A stretch of DNA of 64,000 nucleotides from Zhengitettix transpicula. Taxonomy: Eukaryota; Arthropoda; Insecta; Orthoptera; Tetrigidae. Shown in pieces: positions 45,534-58,451 of this stretch (position 1 is its first letter; every line of letters starts with the position of its first letter). The translations under genes were made by a program, and so were the position numbers. The stretch spans positions 131,571,032 to 131,635,031 of the forward strand of contig CM073591.1 in the NCBI GenBank assembly GCA_037074705.1. Reading direction: 5' to 3'. Under the pieces are notes generated by a model. That model was not told where the DNA came from, made no database searches, and saw only the letters and a program-made list of their open reading frames with translations.

Positions 45534-46692
45534 ATATATATATTATTGATTAATTTCTGTTCATTATGTTGTTATAGATCATTTATGGACATAGTACGAG
45601 ATCTTCATTTCCTTTAATCAGTCTGGATTAAAATTTAAAGCGTTATAAGACTATTATAAAATATTAATTCTACTTATATTTAAATTTTATACATTTTTAT
45701 TGAAATTTTCTATTTTTCGCAGTACATTTCCGCATATGTGAATTCGATTTTGTCTATAGCTTGTAAATATTTCTCATTGTACGGCGGTAAAAAAAAAACT
45801 TTACGACAGATCATTACAGCGACACGAGAATTTCAGAGGCTTAAGTGCATTCAATCAATAAGTGCCAATCTCCGATGTAAGCTGCTCCCAGTTTGATTTA
45901 TTGACATCCTAAGTTTCCACGTTCACTATCCTTGGACATCTTAGGAAACTATTAATTAAATGAAATATTTTTATCAGTTCATTAATATCTAAAATTCACA
46001 GCATCTGTTTAAATAGAGATAGTTACACGTTACATAGTTCTTGAAAGGCATAAAGCCAGTTAAAAATATTAAATTTTTTAGTATCAATTTTGTTCGGTTC
46101 ACGTATTAAAAATAGCTTCTTATAGCGTGATGTAAACGATAGTAACTAAACTGGTTATTTTTATTACACGTATAAGATGAGCCGATGAACCCGATTAATG
46201 TAAAAGATACATTACAGCTTTATTGTTACATTTATCCTGTCCAAGTATAATAGAAACTTGATTGAAGTAAAATTATACTGCTGAAATATTTAGTTTCCAT
46301 TACAACGTTTTAAATTTCCCTTTAAGAAAAAAGAAAGAGTTTCTCTTCCCGGAATGAAAGCCTACTTTAATTCCGTACAGCTCACAGCAGATTCGAAGAT
46401 CGCAGACTTCTGAATTACAATTCGAGTGCGATCGATTCGCACCGGCTTCGTGTGACTTTCGTCTGGCAGTAGTAGAGAGAATGCAATTATTCTCTAAACT
46501 TCAACAATTATAAGTTAATACCAAGATTATATGTTTTACATGAATTAAATTAGCGCAATTATTAGTAAAAAATTATTTTTACTCTCAGTTATGAAAGCAG
46601 CATATTTTTTTGTTGCGTTCCGAACTAGCGATAGAAATTTTATACGCAATTTCTAAAATAAATAATTTTGAATGCCGCTAATTTATTATTCT
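45534..46692. other. no recognisable gene
   Basis: AT-rich. I see no motif or repeat boundary. Confidence 0.4.
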
Positions 46693-46985
46693 TATTTTTT
46701 TTAATCCGGCTGCTTGCTTCTATAATAGCATGGGAAAGGATAGAAAGGAAGTCAAGGGTTAACATTTCCGTGTTGGCGATGCAGGGAAACTCCTAGCGAA
46801 ATCTGCATCAGATATTTCGGACTTTCGGTACTTGTCCTAAGTCCTCCCGATGACTGGAGATTGGGTTTTGATTGGGGACGTTGTTCCTCCGACCGGATTT
46901 GGAGACAGATGGCTGACTGCTCCAATATGAACACCTCTTGCTGTATGTGAGACTGTAACACACTCCTCTGAAGCATTACATCTAA
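46693..46985 (-). repeat. GC-rich SINE-like retroposon, copy 4 (diverged)
   Basis: T run at 46695-46702, then AGCATGGGAAAGGATAGAAA, GTCAAGGGTTAAC, GATGCAGGGAAACTCCTAG and CTGCATCAGAT in the family order, clearly more diverged than the other copies. Confidence 0.6.
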
Positions 46986-48107
46986 TCTTGGATCTAATCT
47001 TAATTTAACTACTTTGCTTTAGAGCCATAAAGACAAAAAGACCTTAGTCCAGGCCATACTTGCATCTCGCTTCCCTCCAATTGACTTATTAATGTTATTA
47101 GTTTTGATAAAATTTTATCGCTCAAAGCCTTAATCTACTTTTAATTGGTTTGTTGGAGGAAATAGATTCCAAACCCCGTTATTAATTTTCTTAAAATAAA
47201 TATCGCCTTGTAGGTCTGAACTGATGCTCTCGTCATCTGAAGTCGTTTTGTAGGTCCACCAGTCTTTCCTCGGGCACAGGTATTATTTATAAGGCTATTG
47301 ATTTAACGATGATTGGTAAAATATAGTATAAAAGAGCAACCAACAGACCTGAATAATAAATCACCAGTCTATGAATGACGAAAGCAACAAGGATTGCAGA
47401 ACGTTGTGTCGGGTTTAATTTAACAATTAATTTTGTCTGTTTATTGACTACTTCACTATCGTTTCTTGATTTAAGCAATTCTATTTATCCAATCTTGGCA
47501 TGTTACGAAGGAGCAACAGGTTTGTGCATCTCAGATTCGTATATGCGAATCGGTTCGAATTAAAGACTATTATGCCGTTCATGGAATTGAGAACGTTGAA
47601 TGCAGAGATTATTTCACCACAATATCTGCTGTTCATTCTGGTTTATTTCTCCATATTTTACAGCATCATTTACACTGCTGCTGAGTTTTGAATAAATTTT
47701 TGGTCCGTTTTTGGGTCATCCAAAATGAGGAGATCATTAATCATAGAAGGTTTAAGCAAAGTATGTCGTTAACCACGGTTACTGCGATCAGTACTTAAAT
47801 CACTTAGTAGTGTAGGACTAGGAACCGAAATTAAATATAGACTTACTGTGATGTGTGAAATGTCATCATCTTACAGACGATGGTTTAGGATTGCTGGACA
47901 AATCTATTGTCTGATATATTGTTTTGAATTTTTGCATAGAAATTAGATCTCCATCTTCCAATAGAAATATATAAATGAATGAATTTCTACGAACGTGTCA
48001 TGTTTCAAGTCCCGGAAAATAGTGTAAAAGAAAATGTCTTCGTACAAGTCAGTACGTTCCAAATTTAAACGTAGATAAGATTTCGACGTAGGTGTGTTTG
48101 CAACGGT
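46986..48107. other. mostly unrecognised; degenerate PLE tail at 47.4 kb
   Basis: CTATGAATGACGAAAGCAAC, AAGGATTGCAG and AACGTTGTGTCGGG (47370-47420, plus) follow PLE tail order with a damaged core. No gene was recognised. Confidence 0.4.
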
Positions 48108-48111
48108 TCGA

Positions 48112-48178
48112 AGAAAAAGAAAATGATGATTAACAGTGCTATGCCTCCTTAGTACTCTTAATCATCATTTTCTTTTTC
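48112..48178. repeat. short perfect-stem hairpin
   Basis: GAAAAAGAAAATGATGATTA and its exact complement stand about 25 bases apart, giving a stem of at least 21 bp. It could be the core of a small fold-back element or chance AT-rich symmetry; the small-RNA precursor idea is speculative. Confidence 0.6.
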
Positions 48179-49354
48179 GCTTAGGTTTCTCCGAAAGGTA
48201 CGAAGGGCAAATATATTATGGAATATTAAAATAATATTTACCCATTTATAACTGAATGCACCAGCCAAATTAGTTAAAAATATACTTAAAAAATAAAATA
48301 AAAAATTGTGGAGAAAATTTCTAAACGGTTGTGCTTTACACACACATTGCTGAAATTTCGGAACGATACTCCGTGACAATTATTATTATTATGTTATAAT
48401 TTTTTAAAATAAATTTCTGACTAATTTGCACGGTTTATTCATTTCTAACTCAATGAAGTCTGATAAATATAACTATATACCCATGTATACTTCTATAATC
48501 TTCGAGGTTTCTATGCAATGTATGTCGTCAATCAGGGTTACTGAGAACAATGTTTAAATCAAATTTATATTTATCAGTAATTTTTTTATTTTGCGTGATG
48601 AGTAACTATTTATTTATTTAATTAAACAAATGGAGTTTATTTAACATAAATCGTGTCCACAGTCTTTCGTCTTGTGGTATAGATTCTTGACTCACCCTGT
48701 GGATTCTAAAGGAATAAAATGAATAAGTTACACCGAGGACAACAATTTTAATTCCCCATACTATACATTTGTGGCTCCCATTTCTATTTTATTGTATTTA
48801 TTATTTGCTGAAGGAACCGATGGAACATTAGGAAAAAACTTCATCATATTGTATATAAATTATTATTTCCAGTTTCCTCAGTAAGATGAACAAATAATTA
48901 TTATGTTATTTGATGATATTTTATTAATTAATTATTAAATTTCGACATGTTTCAGGTCTCATGTAGATCCTCTTCGGGAAAAGATAAAATAGTAGAAGTA
49001 AATACATAGATATGCACATTATAAATATATTATTGTAGGAAGAAAGAATTTATAAATAAGCAAGATATGGAATAATGATGGAGAACTTTGTCTGATGGTA
49101 AAATATTCTTTTGTTATGAATTTGTCTCAAGAATGTGAATTGATGATTTTTATACAGTTTTTATATTGCTTGAGTCAGTAAAAATAAATTAAACCATGTC
49201 GTAATAATGGAATAATAGTCAGTCCACATATGTGGGACAAACTAAAAGAACAGCGAAAAGTGGAATAAAAAAACACAAATACAATGTAAAATTAGCGCAA
49301 GACAAACTTTCTGTTGTTTCAAAACATATTTTAGACAATAATCTACACATCGAT
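48179..49354. other. no recognisable gene
   Basis: AT-rich sequence without an assignable motif. Confidence 0.4.
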
Positions 49355-49660
49355 CCATTCGCATAGTCGGCCAACTGCCTCCTAAGCTGCTCGAGGCACG
49401 GAGAAGGGAATGGTGCGTTCCCACAACAATCCCCTCTCACGCGATCGGAAGGGCGTGGGACAAGTACCTTCTGCCCGACCTACCTGATGCAGGTTTTCTA
49501 GGGTTTGTCGTGCAACACGTCACTTTTAGGCAAATGCCTGGGTAATATCCTTAAACTACAGTTAACCCTTGGCTACCTTCCTCTACCCTTCCGAATTCCT
49601 TCTATTAAAGGGTAGTTTACACCACGTGAATTACTCTCATGTAGTCCGTACCCTAAAAAA
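49355..49660 (+). repeat. GC-rich SINE-like retroposon, copy 5
   Basis: GGCCAACTGCCTCCTAAGCT, GGGCGTGGGACAAGTACC, CCTACCTGATGCAGG, GGCTACCTTCC and a final A run near 49654. It is close to copy 1, so the spread of the two is probably of similar age. Confidence 0.65.
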
Positions 49661-50009
49661 ATGGACACAATTTTCGTATTTTAGATATAGAAAACAATTA
49701 GCAATGTAGACAATGTTACACATTAAAAATGATCCTAAAGTTATTAATGTAAAAGCAGATACCGAATGATAAAATCGTATTTACAACTCCATATTTTATA
49801 AATCTTAAGCTTTCAAGTAATTTTTCACTATGTATGTCTACTTCCTATTTATTTTGTATCGTTTATTTATAATAACTGCTTATCAACAAATTTTATCTAC
49901 ACAGACGTAAAACTATATATAATTATGATATTCTTTTATGCTATATGAATAAATTCTTTTGTATAACGTATATCATAGATCATAGTGCCAGATTTTTGAA
50001 AGCATATGG

Positions 50010-50400
50010 TAAATATTAAATAGATTCTCTAGAAAATTTGCAGAGAATGGAAGAAAATTTCGCGATTCGTAGGGTGGGTCACTGGCGGGACAAGGTTAAA
50101 GCTCTAAGGAGCGCATCCATAGAAAATCGAAGGCAGTAAAATCGACTATGTGTTTTATTTAAATCATATAGAGTGGTCAAAGCGTGGTCCGACATTCCCT
50201 ATAAATTAAAGAAGCCAGCCTACTTAGGAATGGAAGATCACATATTCAAAATCGCATACGAAAAAAAACCGTAAGGATGAAAGTTTTATTTCTGCACAGA
50301 CCAAACAATGACTGGAATAATGAACTGCAACTCAAAAAAAAATTGAGAACAACATTCGTGTTAAAAGATAAAGTATTAAAAATAAATAACTGCTGTTAAA
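50010..50400 (+). pseudogene. C-terminal tail of a non-LTR-type reverse transcriptase (tentative)
   Basis: Frames give LQRMEENFAIRRVGHWRDKV, an RLCVLFKSYRVVKAWSDIP segment, then, after a shift in the A run near 50262-50269, VLFLHRPNNDWN. Basic, aromatic-rich tails with a final R/P-xx-DWN motif are common at the C-terminus of some non-LTR RT proteins. No RT core is present upstream. The family was not identified. Confidence 0.4.
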
Positions 50401-51632
50401 TAATAAATCGCAATAGCTGAAATCGTTGAGTGACGTTTAGACTAATGTATTGATAAATATGGCATAATTTACTATGACGTTATTATATGTATATCTATTA
50501 ACGTACTACGTAATTGCATACTTTTGATATATATAGTCATTCTCGATTAAAGTGATAGCGGAACATTCGCTCCAAAGATTATTAAGTATCTAATCACGTT
50601 TCCGTTTTAGACTTTTAAAGCCGAATGCCGTTTTTAGTTCTTTAATTTCATAGTTTAAGAAAATTACTAACCCTCATTTCAACACAATTACAGATACGGC
50701 GACATGGATACAATCACCAATATACGTTTTTTAAAAACATTAATCCAAAAAAATTTATGTAATTAAAAATTCAAGATCTAGATAACTTATTTCTGACAGT
50801 GGCTTAGAAAATTAGCAAAATAAATTTGCATTCTTATATACGTAGCGTCTGATGTTAATATGAAAAAAAACAACTTTGAATTAGATTACAGACAAATATT
50901 ACTGTTTGTTTGGAGGAAAACTCAAATATAATTGAAAAGTCCGTAAAACAGCCAGTAGTATTTATTTATTAGAATAAAATTAAAATTTCCCTCAGAAGCA
51001 TAATTCATGAGTACATTAAAAAAATTGAGGTAAAAGAAAACTTTCAAATTAAAATGTTCTTAAATTACAATAAACACAGCTGCTGAGTACATTTTCATAC
51101 ATACACCAACATCAATTTCAGTTGTGTTATTTTTTTTTGTACTCTGACTCAGGGTGACAGATAATATTCACAAGAATTGTCCAGCTCTGACAGAGCAGAT
51201 ATTTTAAATGAGGACTAAATGTCTAGTACATGGCTGTTATTCCAGTCAGAATAACTTACTTTATTCTCCTTTACACGGCCACAATATTTTGGAACATTTC
51301 CATTTTCTCAGAACAGAAATTTTTCCTAGTGTTTACATCCGTTAGATTCCTCCCAAATTACAGAATTATCAACTTTAAAAATAAATTTAAATAATATGAC
51401 TGGATGTCATAATCATTACTCTGAATGTCATTCTTAAAATCATCAAAACATGATGATGAAGTAATGTTCAATTGATTATATTGTCATATTTGAAACCTCC
51501 AAATTATAGTTTGTTCTATAGAGGATTACGTGGACGGATAAACGTAGGATAATTAACTGTCTGCGCATGTTAAACAAAGTGTTTTGTCTCGCAAGCAGAA
51601 AACGTATCTCTAAAACATGAGTTTATTTTCCA
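50401..51632. other. no recognisable gene
   Basis: No coding motif, repeat boundary or family member was seen. Confidence 0.4.
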
Positions 51633-51739
51633 CTTCCTCTACCTTTCCGCATCACCCCTTTCAAATCTCTTCCTATGGTATTAAAGGGGCGTTGCCACCA
51701 CGTGGATTATCCTTATGTATCCTGTTACTCTAAAAAAAA
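51633..51739 (+). repeat. GC-rich SINE-like retroposon, copy 6 (3' end only)
   Basis: About the last 100 bases of the family (CCTTTCCGCATCACCCCTTT, GGGGCGTTGCCACCACGTGG, A run). The strong 5' truncation supports a retroposition mechanism. Confidence 0.65.
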
Positions 51740-52504
51740 TACTTTTTTTATGTTAGCAACTCAAAATATTTCGGTACCGTTGAATTTGAGTTCTTAAACT
51801 AAATTTTTTATCGTATAGTATAAATTATAACATGTATATATTAATATATATAAATATAGCTGAGTGAATGCTAAACTGGGGTACTATTTACGAAACGAAT
51901 GACGTCCTCCATAATTCTAGCTTGATGTTGCCTCACGGACTTAATTAAAAATAAAGATAAGCCACGATCTCTTTAATACAAATAATTGAAATATATAAAA
52001 TACTACTGTACGTAGTACTTTTAATCATTATAATTATTTTTGAAATAAGGAAATAATGACAGCGAAGAGAACGCATGTAACAAGTCAAACAATCCCGTCA
52101 TTAAATTAATTAGTCGTTGTCACGTTGGTACAGCTGTACCACGAATCTGATCGTCAGTTTACTTCTCCAGTTTTCTGTATATTATTTCCCTGCGTTGAAA
52201 GCACCACGTGAATATATTTCCGAGAAAATAAGTCCACGCAGTTTTAATTTAAACCTCGTTCTGTTCGTTTGTATTACATTATTTATTTCGAAAGTACAGA
52301 TTTAACCTAAAGGTTTCACATTAAATAATTAATAGGTGAATAACAACCCATTTCTGTTCATATTATTTTAAAATTTGAGATAAAATTGTACACATAGTAA
52401 GCTATTTCTGAAAAAAGTATATTAAACACTTATCCTTAATCTTCCTCAGTCTTACGATACGTGTAGGAATTGTTTAATTATATAAATTATATAAATAAAT
52501 AAAT
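51740..52504. other. no recognisable gene
   Basis: AT-rich sequence without an assignable motif. Confidence 0.4.
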
Positions 52505-52660
52505 ATGAGTCTGTGTCAGAAAATTCTGTTTATTAAAAAAATTATTATAATCCGTCCAACCTCAACAGGTTATAAAAAAGGACGAATTGTCGTAAATTAA
52601 TTTTTGTCAATAAACATTATAACTCTGAGTCAAGGCCTTAAATTGATTTATAAAATTATT
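52505..52660. repeat. head-to-head PLE-like tail pair, eroded
   Basis: The left arm (GTCTGTGTCAGAAAATTCTG) is the inverse of the tail AATAAACA...CTCTGAGTCA that closes the right arm. The right arm still has CCGTCCAACCT and GGACGAATTGTCG, so the hammerhead boxes have decayed. Confidence 0.5.
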
Positions 52661-53592
52661 TCTGTTAATGTAATTATCAATATATGTATTATTATAGCTT
52701 TAGCGTTACTATATGTTACTTTAAGAGTCCTAGACTGTATCAGAACTGATTGAGATGCAACCTGTCATTCAAGTGTCTCGACCTATTTCGATGTTGGAAA
52801 TTTACCAGCCACGTTTTCGTATTCGCAGATTCTACGTATTCATTTCCTATTTTCAAATTTCAAAGCAGATTATATTTTACGATTATAAGGGATAGTTTTA
52901 AGCTGAAACGAAGAACAGGACCGTTCAGGTGGTGTCATTCGCCGAGCACGCTTCGCTCCTGGCGTTTCGTATTAAGGGTCAAGGCGGGAGAACCGATCGA
53001 TGAACTCCGTATTTTGTAGAACTTGGCGCGTCCCACCGTTGATAGCCGTCAATATCATTGCACTTATGCTTAGTTAACCAAATTAAAAAACAAACATAGA
53101 AAATATTATAAATAAATTCTATTCAGAAATCTGGAACCATGCGACTGAATAACTAGTTGATTTCAAGAGGAAATTAATACTCAGTAGAAACTTTCGTAGA
53201 AATGAAATGTCAGCATTTACAGATATTTTTCTGTTAATAACATAACTTGTCCATTATTATTGGTTGCTATGACCACGTGTATTTGTTCCCATATAGAATA
53301 ACTAAATAGAATTAGTTGATTAGTAACAATGTATTCATATAAATAGAATTACAGCGTTGAAAATATTGATAGCGAAAGAGTACTGTCCCGAATGAAATTA
53401 TCTGGCACACTCCTCCCTCTGCGACATAGCAGCGATATCTGATTAAACTGCCCAAACTGGCGAACAGCTCCCGTTCTATGGAATAAACTTGTCAGAGGTG
53501 TGGTACACCTAACTCATAGATAATAAAAAATATCATTAAAGTAAAAAAAAATATCACACTGATTATATTTGGAAACGAATTATATACAAAAG
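52661..53592. other. no recognisable gene
   Basis: The 89-codon frame at 52750-53019 shows no domain. Nothing else was recognised. Confidence 0.4.
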
Positions 53593-54788
53593 AAAAACGT
53601 TGTTGGCCCAAAATGTAATGATTAAATGAATTAAAAATTAATTAAGTAAAAAACAAAATTTATTATTCAAAGATACAAATTATCAGCCTAATTTTGCACA
53701 TTTAATTTCTTCAAATTTACAAACCAAATTTTATATTATTTTTTTATTTGTGGCTTTCTAGGAAAATACAACTTTATAATTTTACAACAATTACATCTAA
53801 TTACTCTTTTTCTCAGGGTCTTTACTGGGCTTGATAGGAAAAACAATCAAATTTAATAAACTAATTAACAAATCAAAATTGAAATGAACGGAATATAAAT
53901 TCTAAACACAATAAAGAAGACGAAAACTAAACAAGATAACGAAATCTGACTTATACCTTTAATCCTCGTTTACAGAGTTTAAATAATTGTTTTTATACTC
54001 ACGAATGTCTGTCTGGTACCAGATCTGATTCTTGGAGCTTGAGGACACAACTCACTAAAAAGGCCTTTATTCACTGATTCTACACATCATTTTTTAATAA
54101 ACACGGTCGTAGTTCTCGTTGTTATTCCACCTGGAATTTTGAGATCAGCCGCTCCCTGGGTCAGACCTCGGACGTATGTCTTCTCGATGCCTTTATGCGA
54201 AATGTTATTTCGCATCTGTGTGGTGCAAACCTTTTGCTTCCATTTTGCGATTTTATATCACGAGTCTCTTCGTCAAGAACCATTTACTTGTGTTTTATAG
54301 AGTTCAATAGATCTCGCAGTTGAACTTCCTGGACCACGCTATTCGTACTTTTTTCGCTAAATTCCGGTTCACTACCCACCAGACACTTCTCCAACAACTG
54401 AACAAGAACCTTCTTTTGTCCTACTTATATCTACCTTATATTACTTTAAAAGTTAATTTAAAACCGTAGGCTGCACACGATATTACCAGCATCAACTTTG
54501 CTAAATTCCACTACTTTTTTGCTCGCGAGAACAGATTTTGCTATGATTATCCTCGCCCGGTCTCTAAAACTGGACTTACTCTGACCATAATCGGCCGATC
54601 TCCCAAACCAGACTCGCCATTACGATCATCGGTTGAGCTCCAAAATCAGACTGCTTGTTTCGCCAAAGTTATGCGTATTACACACGTTGCCGACAATAAT
54701 AGAGACTGGAAACCATTCCAATCTTGTACCACGCTGACTGTTATTTACAATGATCTGGCCTCAATATTACGCCGAAAATAATATTAAA

Positions 54789-54789
<1 letters not shown>
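53593..54789 (-). mobile_element. TA-flanked LTR-like element, copy D (diverged)
   Basis: The minus strand shows the family landmarks in order: GGTACCAGACAGACATTCGT, AAGTCAGATTTCGTTATC, TATCAAGCCCAGTAAAGACC, ATCATTACATTTTGGGCC and CAACAACG. The last two are the LTR end (53614) and a diverged PBS-like block. The 5' end is near 54789, next to a (TA)20 tract shared with copy E. The 3' side has no clean TA flank. Confidence 0.65.
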
Positions 54790-54830
<41 letters not shown>

Positions 54831-54854
54831 CTTTATATATATATATATATATAT
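54790..54854. repeat. (TA)n tract between copies D and E
   Basis: Two AT tracts (54790-54828 and about 54834-54852) broken by TTACTT. Confidence 0.95.
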
Positions 54855-55862
54855 TGTGATAATCACTAGGATACCCAATTAAATACAACAGTGGCCCACG
54901 TTGGTGAAGCCAAGTTATAGGAAATACAAATGAAATAAATTTTTTAATGAAATAATGTTAAAATGTGCCACACGTTAAGGTGACAATTTATATTAATTTT
55001 AAAGATTGGCTGAAAGGATTTTGTAATAATTAAGATTTTTAATTGAACAAACACATTAATTTATTAATTGCGCAAAGATTTAAATTTACAAATAGTTATT
55101 CATTGAATTTTACAATGGTTATCACGTTCAATCAAAATTTTACTCTCTCTCTCTCTCTCTTTCAGGGTCTTCACTGAGCCTTCAAATAAAAAAATATATT
55201 TGTTGACAATTGAATTTTTTATAAAACTATTCTCGACTTCAATGCCAATATAAAATATTAAAGATATTTGAAAACCAGAAATCTGACGATAATTTATCTT
55301 TAATTAATGATTTACAAATAATTATTTAGTGGATATATGACTTACAGTTCTTTGGTACCAGGGCAATTCTGAGCTCGTTCACAACACTTACACACACATT
55401 GCTCTATATATCAGGTCATTCTTATCACTGACTACACATTACTGTAGGTTGGGCAAAGTTGGTTATATCTCGACGACGACTTTATTCTGCAATAATTCAC
55501 CAACTTTATTCTGCAATAATTCCTCCACTAAGACTTTACAGTTATATTTTGACGAAAACTGGTATACTCTTCAATCTTTACTCTGCAATATCCCGATGTA
55601 TGCTACACTCTCCTTTAATTTAACAACTTTATTTTGCCATACTTTGACGACGTCTGTTCTCATTCTATAACTACCGCTCTCTGTTGTATTTCATCGACGA
55701 CTGCCTTACACATTCCATTCAGCGCGCCAACAGTCTACAATAACTTAAGACCTGTTACATTATTGTCCATTCTTGTGTGTAATTTGTGTGTTTTTGCCGT
55801 TAAAAATTCAAGACCAAAATTTATTTGAATTATTAATTACTAATTGCCTTTTAATTACCACA
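54855..55862 (-). mobile_element. TA-flanked LTR-like element, copy E
   Basis: On the minus strand TGTGGTAATTAAAAGGCAAT (from 55862) to GATTATCACA (54855), with ATATAT on both sides. The 3' part has TATAACTTGGCTTCACCAAC and GTGGGCC before the second tail. It carries a (CT)n tract at 55144-55163 and repeated TTATTCTGCAATAATTC units at 55.48-55.53 kb. It lies head-to-tail with copy D across a (TA)n tract. Confidence 0.75.
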
Positions 55863-55930
55863 ATATATATTAGAAAATAACTGAATAACTAAGAAGACAA
55901 AACTATAATAACATTTCACTTAAATTATGA

Positions 55931-56690
55931 CTAGCTGGGTGTTCAGTGTTACTCGGGTTGACATAATTAAACTCAGCGACATCCATAAACTCAGATATGA
56001 CTCAAATCTCGTTTCTTTTCTATATATATTATATAGCGCCCCTCCACACCAATAACTAAAGGTGCTACTCTTCCATGTCCAAAGAGATTGAAATCATACT
56101 AAAAAGTATGTGGAGAAACGCTATTTCATTGACTCAGAAAAAGTTTATTTCTCCTACCAACTGGCACTACATACTCCCTAAATATCCTCTCTTCCCATCT
56201 TCCCCCATAACATCCTTAACGCTTCAAACATGAAGTTTCCCCAATGACCAGATTGATCGCTAACATCATGCCGGCTTATATGTTAATATGCGGTAAACAA
56301 GTTAATCTGCTTCTCTCGTCTCTAACTTGGAATGACAAGGGTCACATCCAAGACCACAAGTTTACGTGTGAAATATTTACAAATTGTAAATACCTTATTA
56401 TTTGTTTAATTTTTACAATTATAAATACTGTTATTATTATTATCACAACTGGAAAGTCTCCGGACTAAAAGTTTACTTAATAAAAAAAAAAAAAAGAAAT
56501 AAATATATCGGCCGTTTTAACATGTTAGAATATTACCACCCCCGTCCATCCCTTCCCCAGGGAGCGGTAGACATGTCTTACCCCCACAGTGTTTGTTTTC
56601 GGTTTTTGTAAAATTTGCTCCACGGGTTAAGATTTGTATGCAAAACATACACACATACACAACGATAAAAACACAAACGTACAGTCTATT
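55931..56690 (-). mobile_element. Helitron, minus orientation
   Basis: On the minus strand it ends CAGTGTTACTCGGGTT read in reverse as AACCCGAGTAACACTG, then ACACCCAGCTAG (CTAG 55931-55934). The 5' part near 56.5-56.69 kb has GGGAAGGGATGGACGGGGGT and AAAACGGCCGATAT, matching the start of the 40.0-kb Helitron. The 56244-56468 frame inside is not conserved in other copies. Confidence 0.65.
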
Positions 56691-56702
56691 TTATTTATCA
56701 GA

Positions 56703-56830
56703 CTAGCTGGGCGTCGAAAGACGGCAAATTGAATGTCATAATTCAAAGCTGCGACATGTATAGCCCCGGATTTGTCTCCAATATCGCAGAGCCGTAAAGT
56801 AATAGTTTATATAATTCTGGGATACAATCA
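56703..56830 (-). mobile_element. Helitron 3' end, minus orientation
   Basis: CTAG (56703-56706) followed, in reverse, by a GTCTTTCGACGCCCAG hairpin and the GGGGCTATACATGTCGCAGC block seen just inside other 3' ends. Only about 120 bases are recognisable. It sits directly upstream of the 55931-56690 element in the same direction. Confidence 0.5.
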
Positions 56831-58440
56831 GTAAAACCAATGATGAATACTACGAATATGTCACGGCAAATCGTCAGTTGGTATACAATTTATAGTCCTA
56901 TCCACCATCCTATAATCTTTAGCCAGAAACCTAAATTCAAATAACGACCGGAAAGCATCTTCCAAAACCTAAAACTAAAATACCAAGACTTACAACTCCC
57001 CAATTTCCCACCCTACTATAACCGTCCCATCGCAGATGTATTGAAAATCGAAGCTTAAATTAAAAAGTGCCGTTTAGATCACTTTCCACACTCCAAAAAT
57101 CAAACAGTAGTTTGCGCCATTCACATTCCGAATATAAATAATGCTAAAAAATAATAAGACTGTCTGCACCCTACGCTTCCTAATCAAAATAATAAAACAA
57201 CCTGTATAAAAAATCCCACGCTGAAAATTTATGCCAATTATATAATCATCTATATTACATAATACTCAATATACTTAAGAATTACTTTTTAAATCACTGC
57301 TTAAAGAGTATAATCTTATTGTCAGACTGAACGAAAAATACTAATAAAAGACGCTCAGAGTCCACGAGTTCCATTAACATTCACTGACGCATAAATTAAT
57401 TTATGCTACACTAACGTAAAACATAATTGAGTTTTTAATTTAATTTTATTGTTTACTCATATATAAGGTACTTCTTCGATTGACGATGATAAGCAAATCA
57501 CAGGACAACGTCATACAGTCTTGAGGAGGATTGTAAATGATATGATTATAACATTCAAGTTTTGATGCACGTATATGCATGTTTTCAATATTATCTAACC
57601 ATTGTTTCACAATTTCCTACTTAACTTTTTACACCTAAAAAAATCTATAATATTAATAGAGTATAAATTTATGACATTGTACGATGTGTTCTATTTCCTG
57701 AAGTGACAATTAACGCGAATAGTAATTACTTCTAGTTAATTACTTTTAATCGACAGCCAAAGTTGGACGCAATATAAAGTAAAAATTCACAATTATCTTG
57801 ACACTTGTTGCCATTTTTTACCTAATCATGCATTCTGTTAAAGAATTCTACGAAGAATATCAAACCGCATTATATACTTAAAGATACGTTTCCGAATAAT
57901 AATCGAAAAAATCAGCAAATTTGCGATTAGTTGAAGCGAGTTTTTTTAACTCATTCATATTGTTATGCTTAGCGAGAAAGTTCCGTAAAGGTCTTATTTT
58001 TAAACATTGGAAAAAAATAATATATTTAATAATACTACATGAAACATGACCTGCGAGTTTCGAAGCCGAGGATCAGTCTTCAAAAAACGATTTTTTTTGT
58101 CATATGGATTTAAATTACAACTTACATTAAACCATCTGTAATCGTCGTTTGCGAAATTACAATTCATAGCAAAACTTTTAGTAATATAAACCCATCCGTT
58201 TTACATCAGCCCTAAAGTGATTGCACAGGATATTGCTAACGACGTGCCTCAACCTTTTATTCCGGAAACTTTATAATCTTTAGTATCTGAATCAGCACAG
58301 CTCACGTGACTAGTCTTGCACAATTTCATCTGAATCCTGCAAACTGTTTCTTCACAAGGTTAAATTGAACGAATTCAGTACAAACTGAGAATAAATATTT
58401 ACTTTTAGTAATAACTAAGTATTACAAAAAATACCATATA
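56831..58440. other. no recognisable gene
   Basis: I see no coding motif or repeat boundary in this stretch. Confidence 0.4.
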
Positions 58441-58451
58441 TATATATATAT

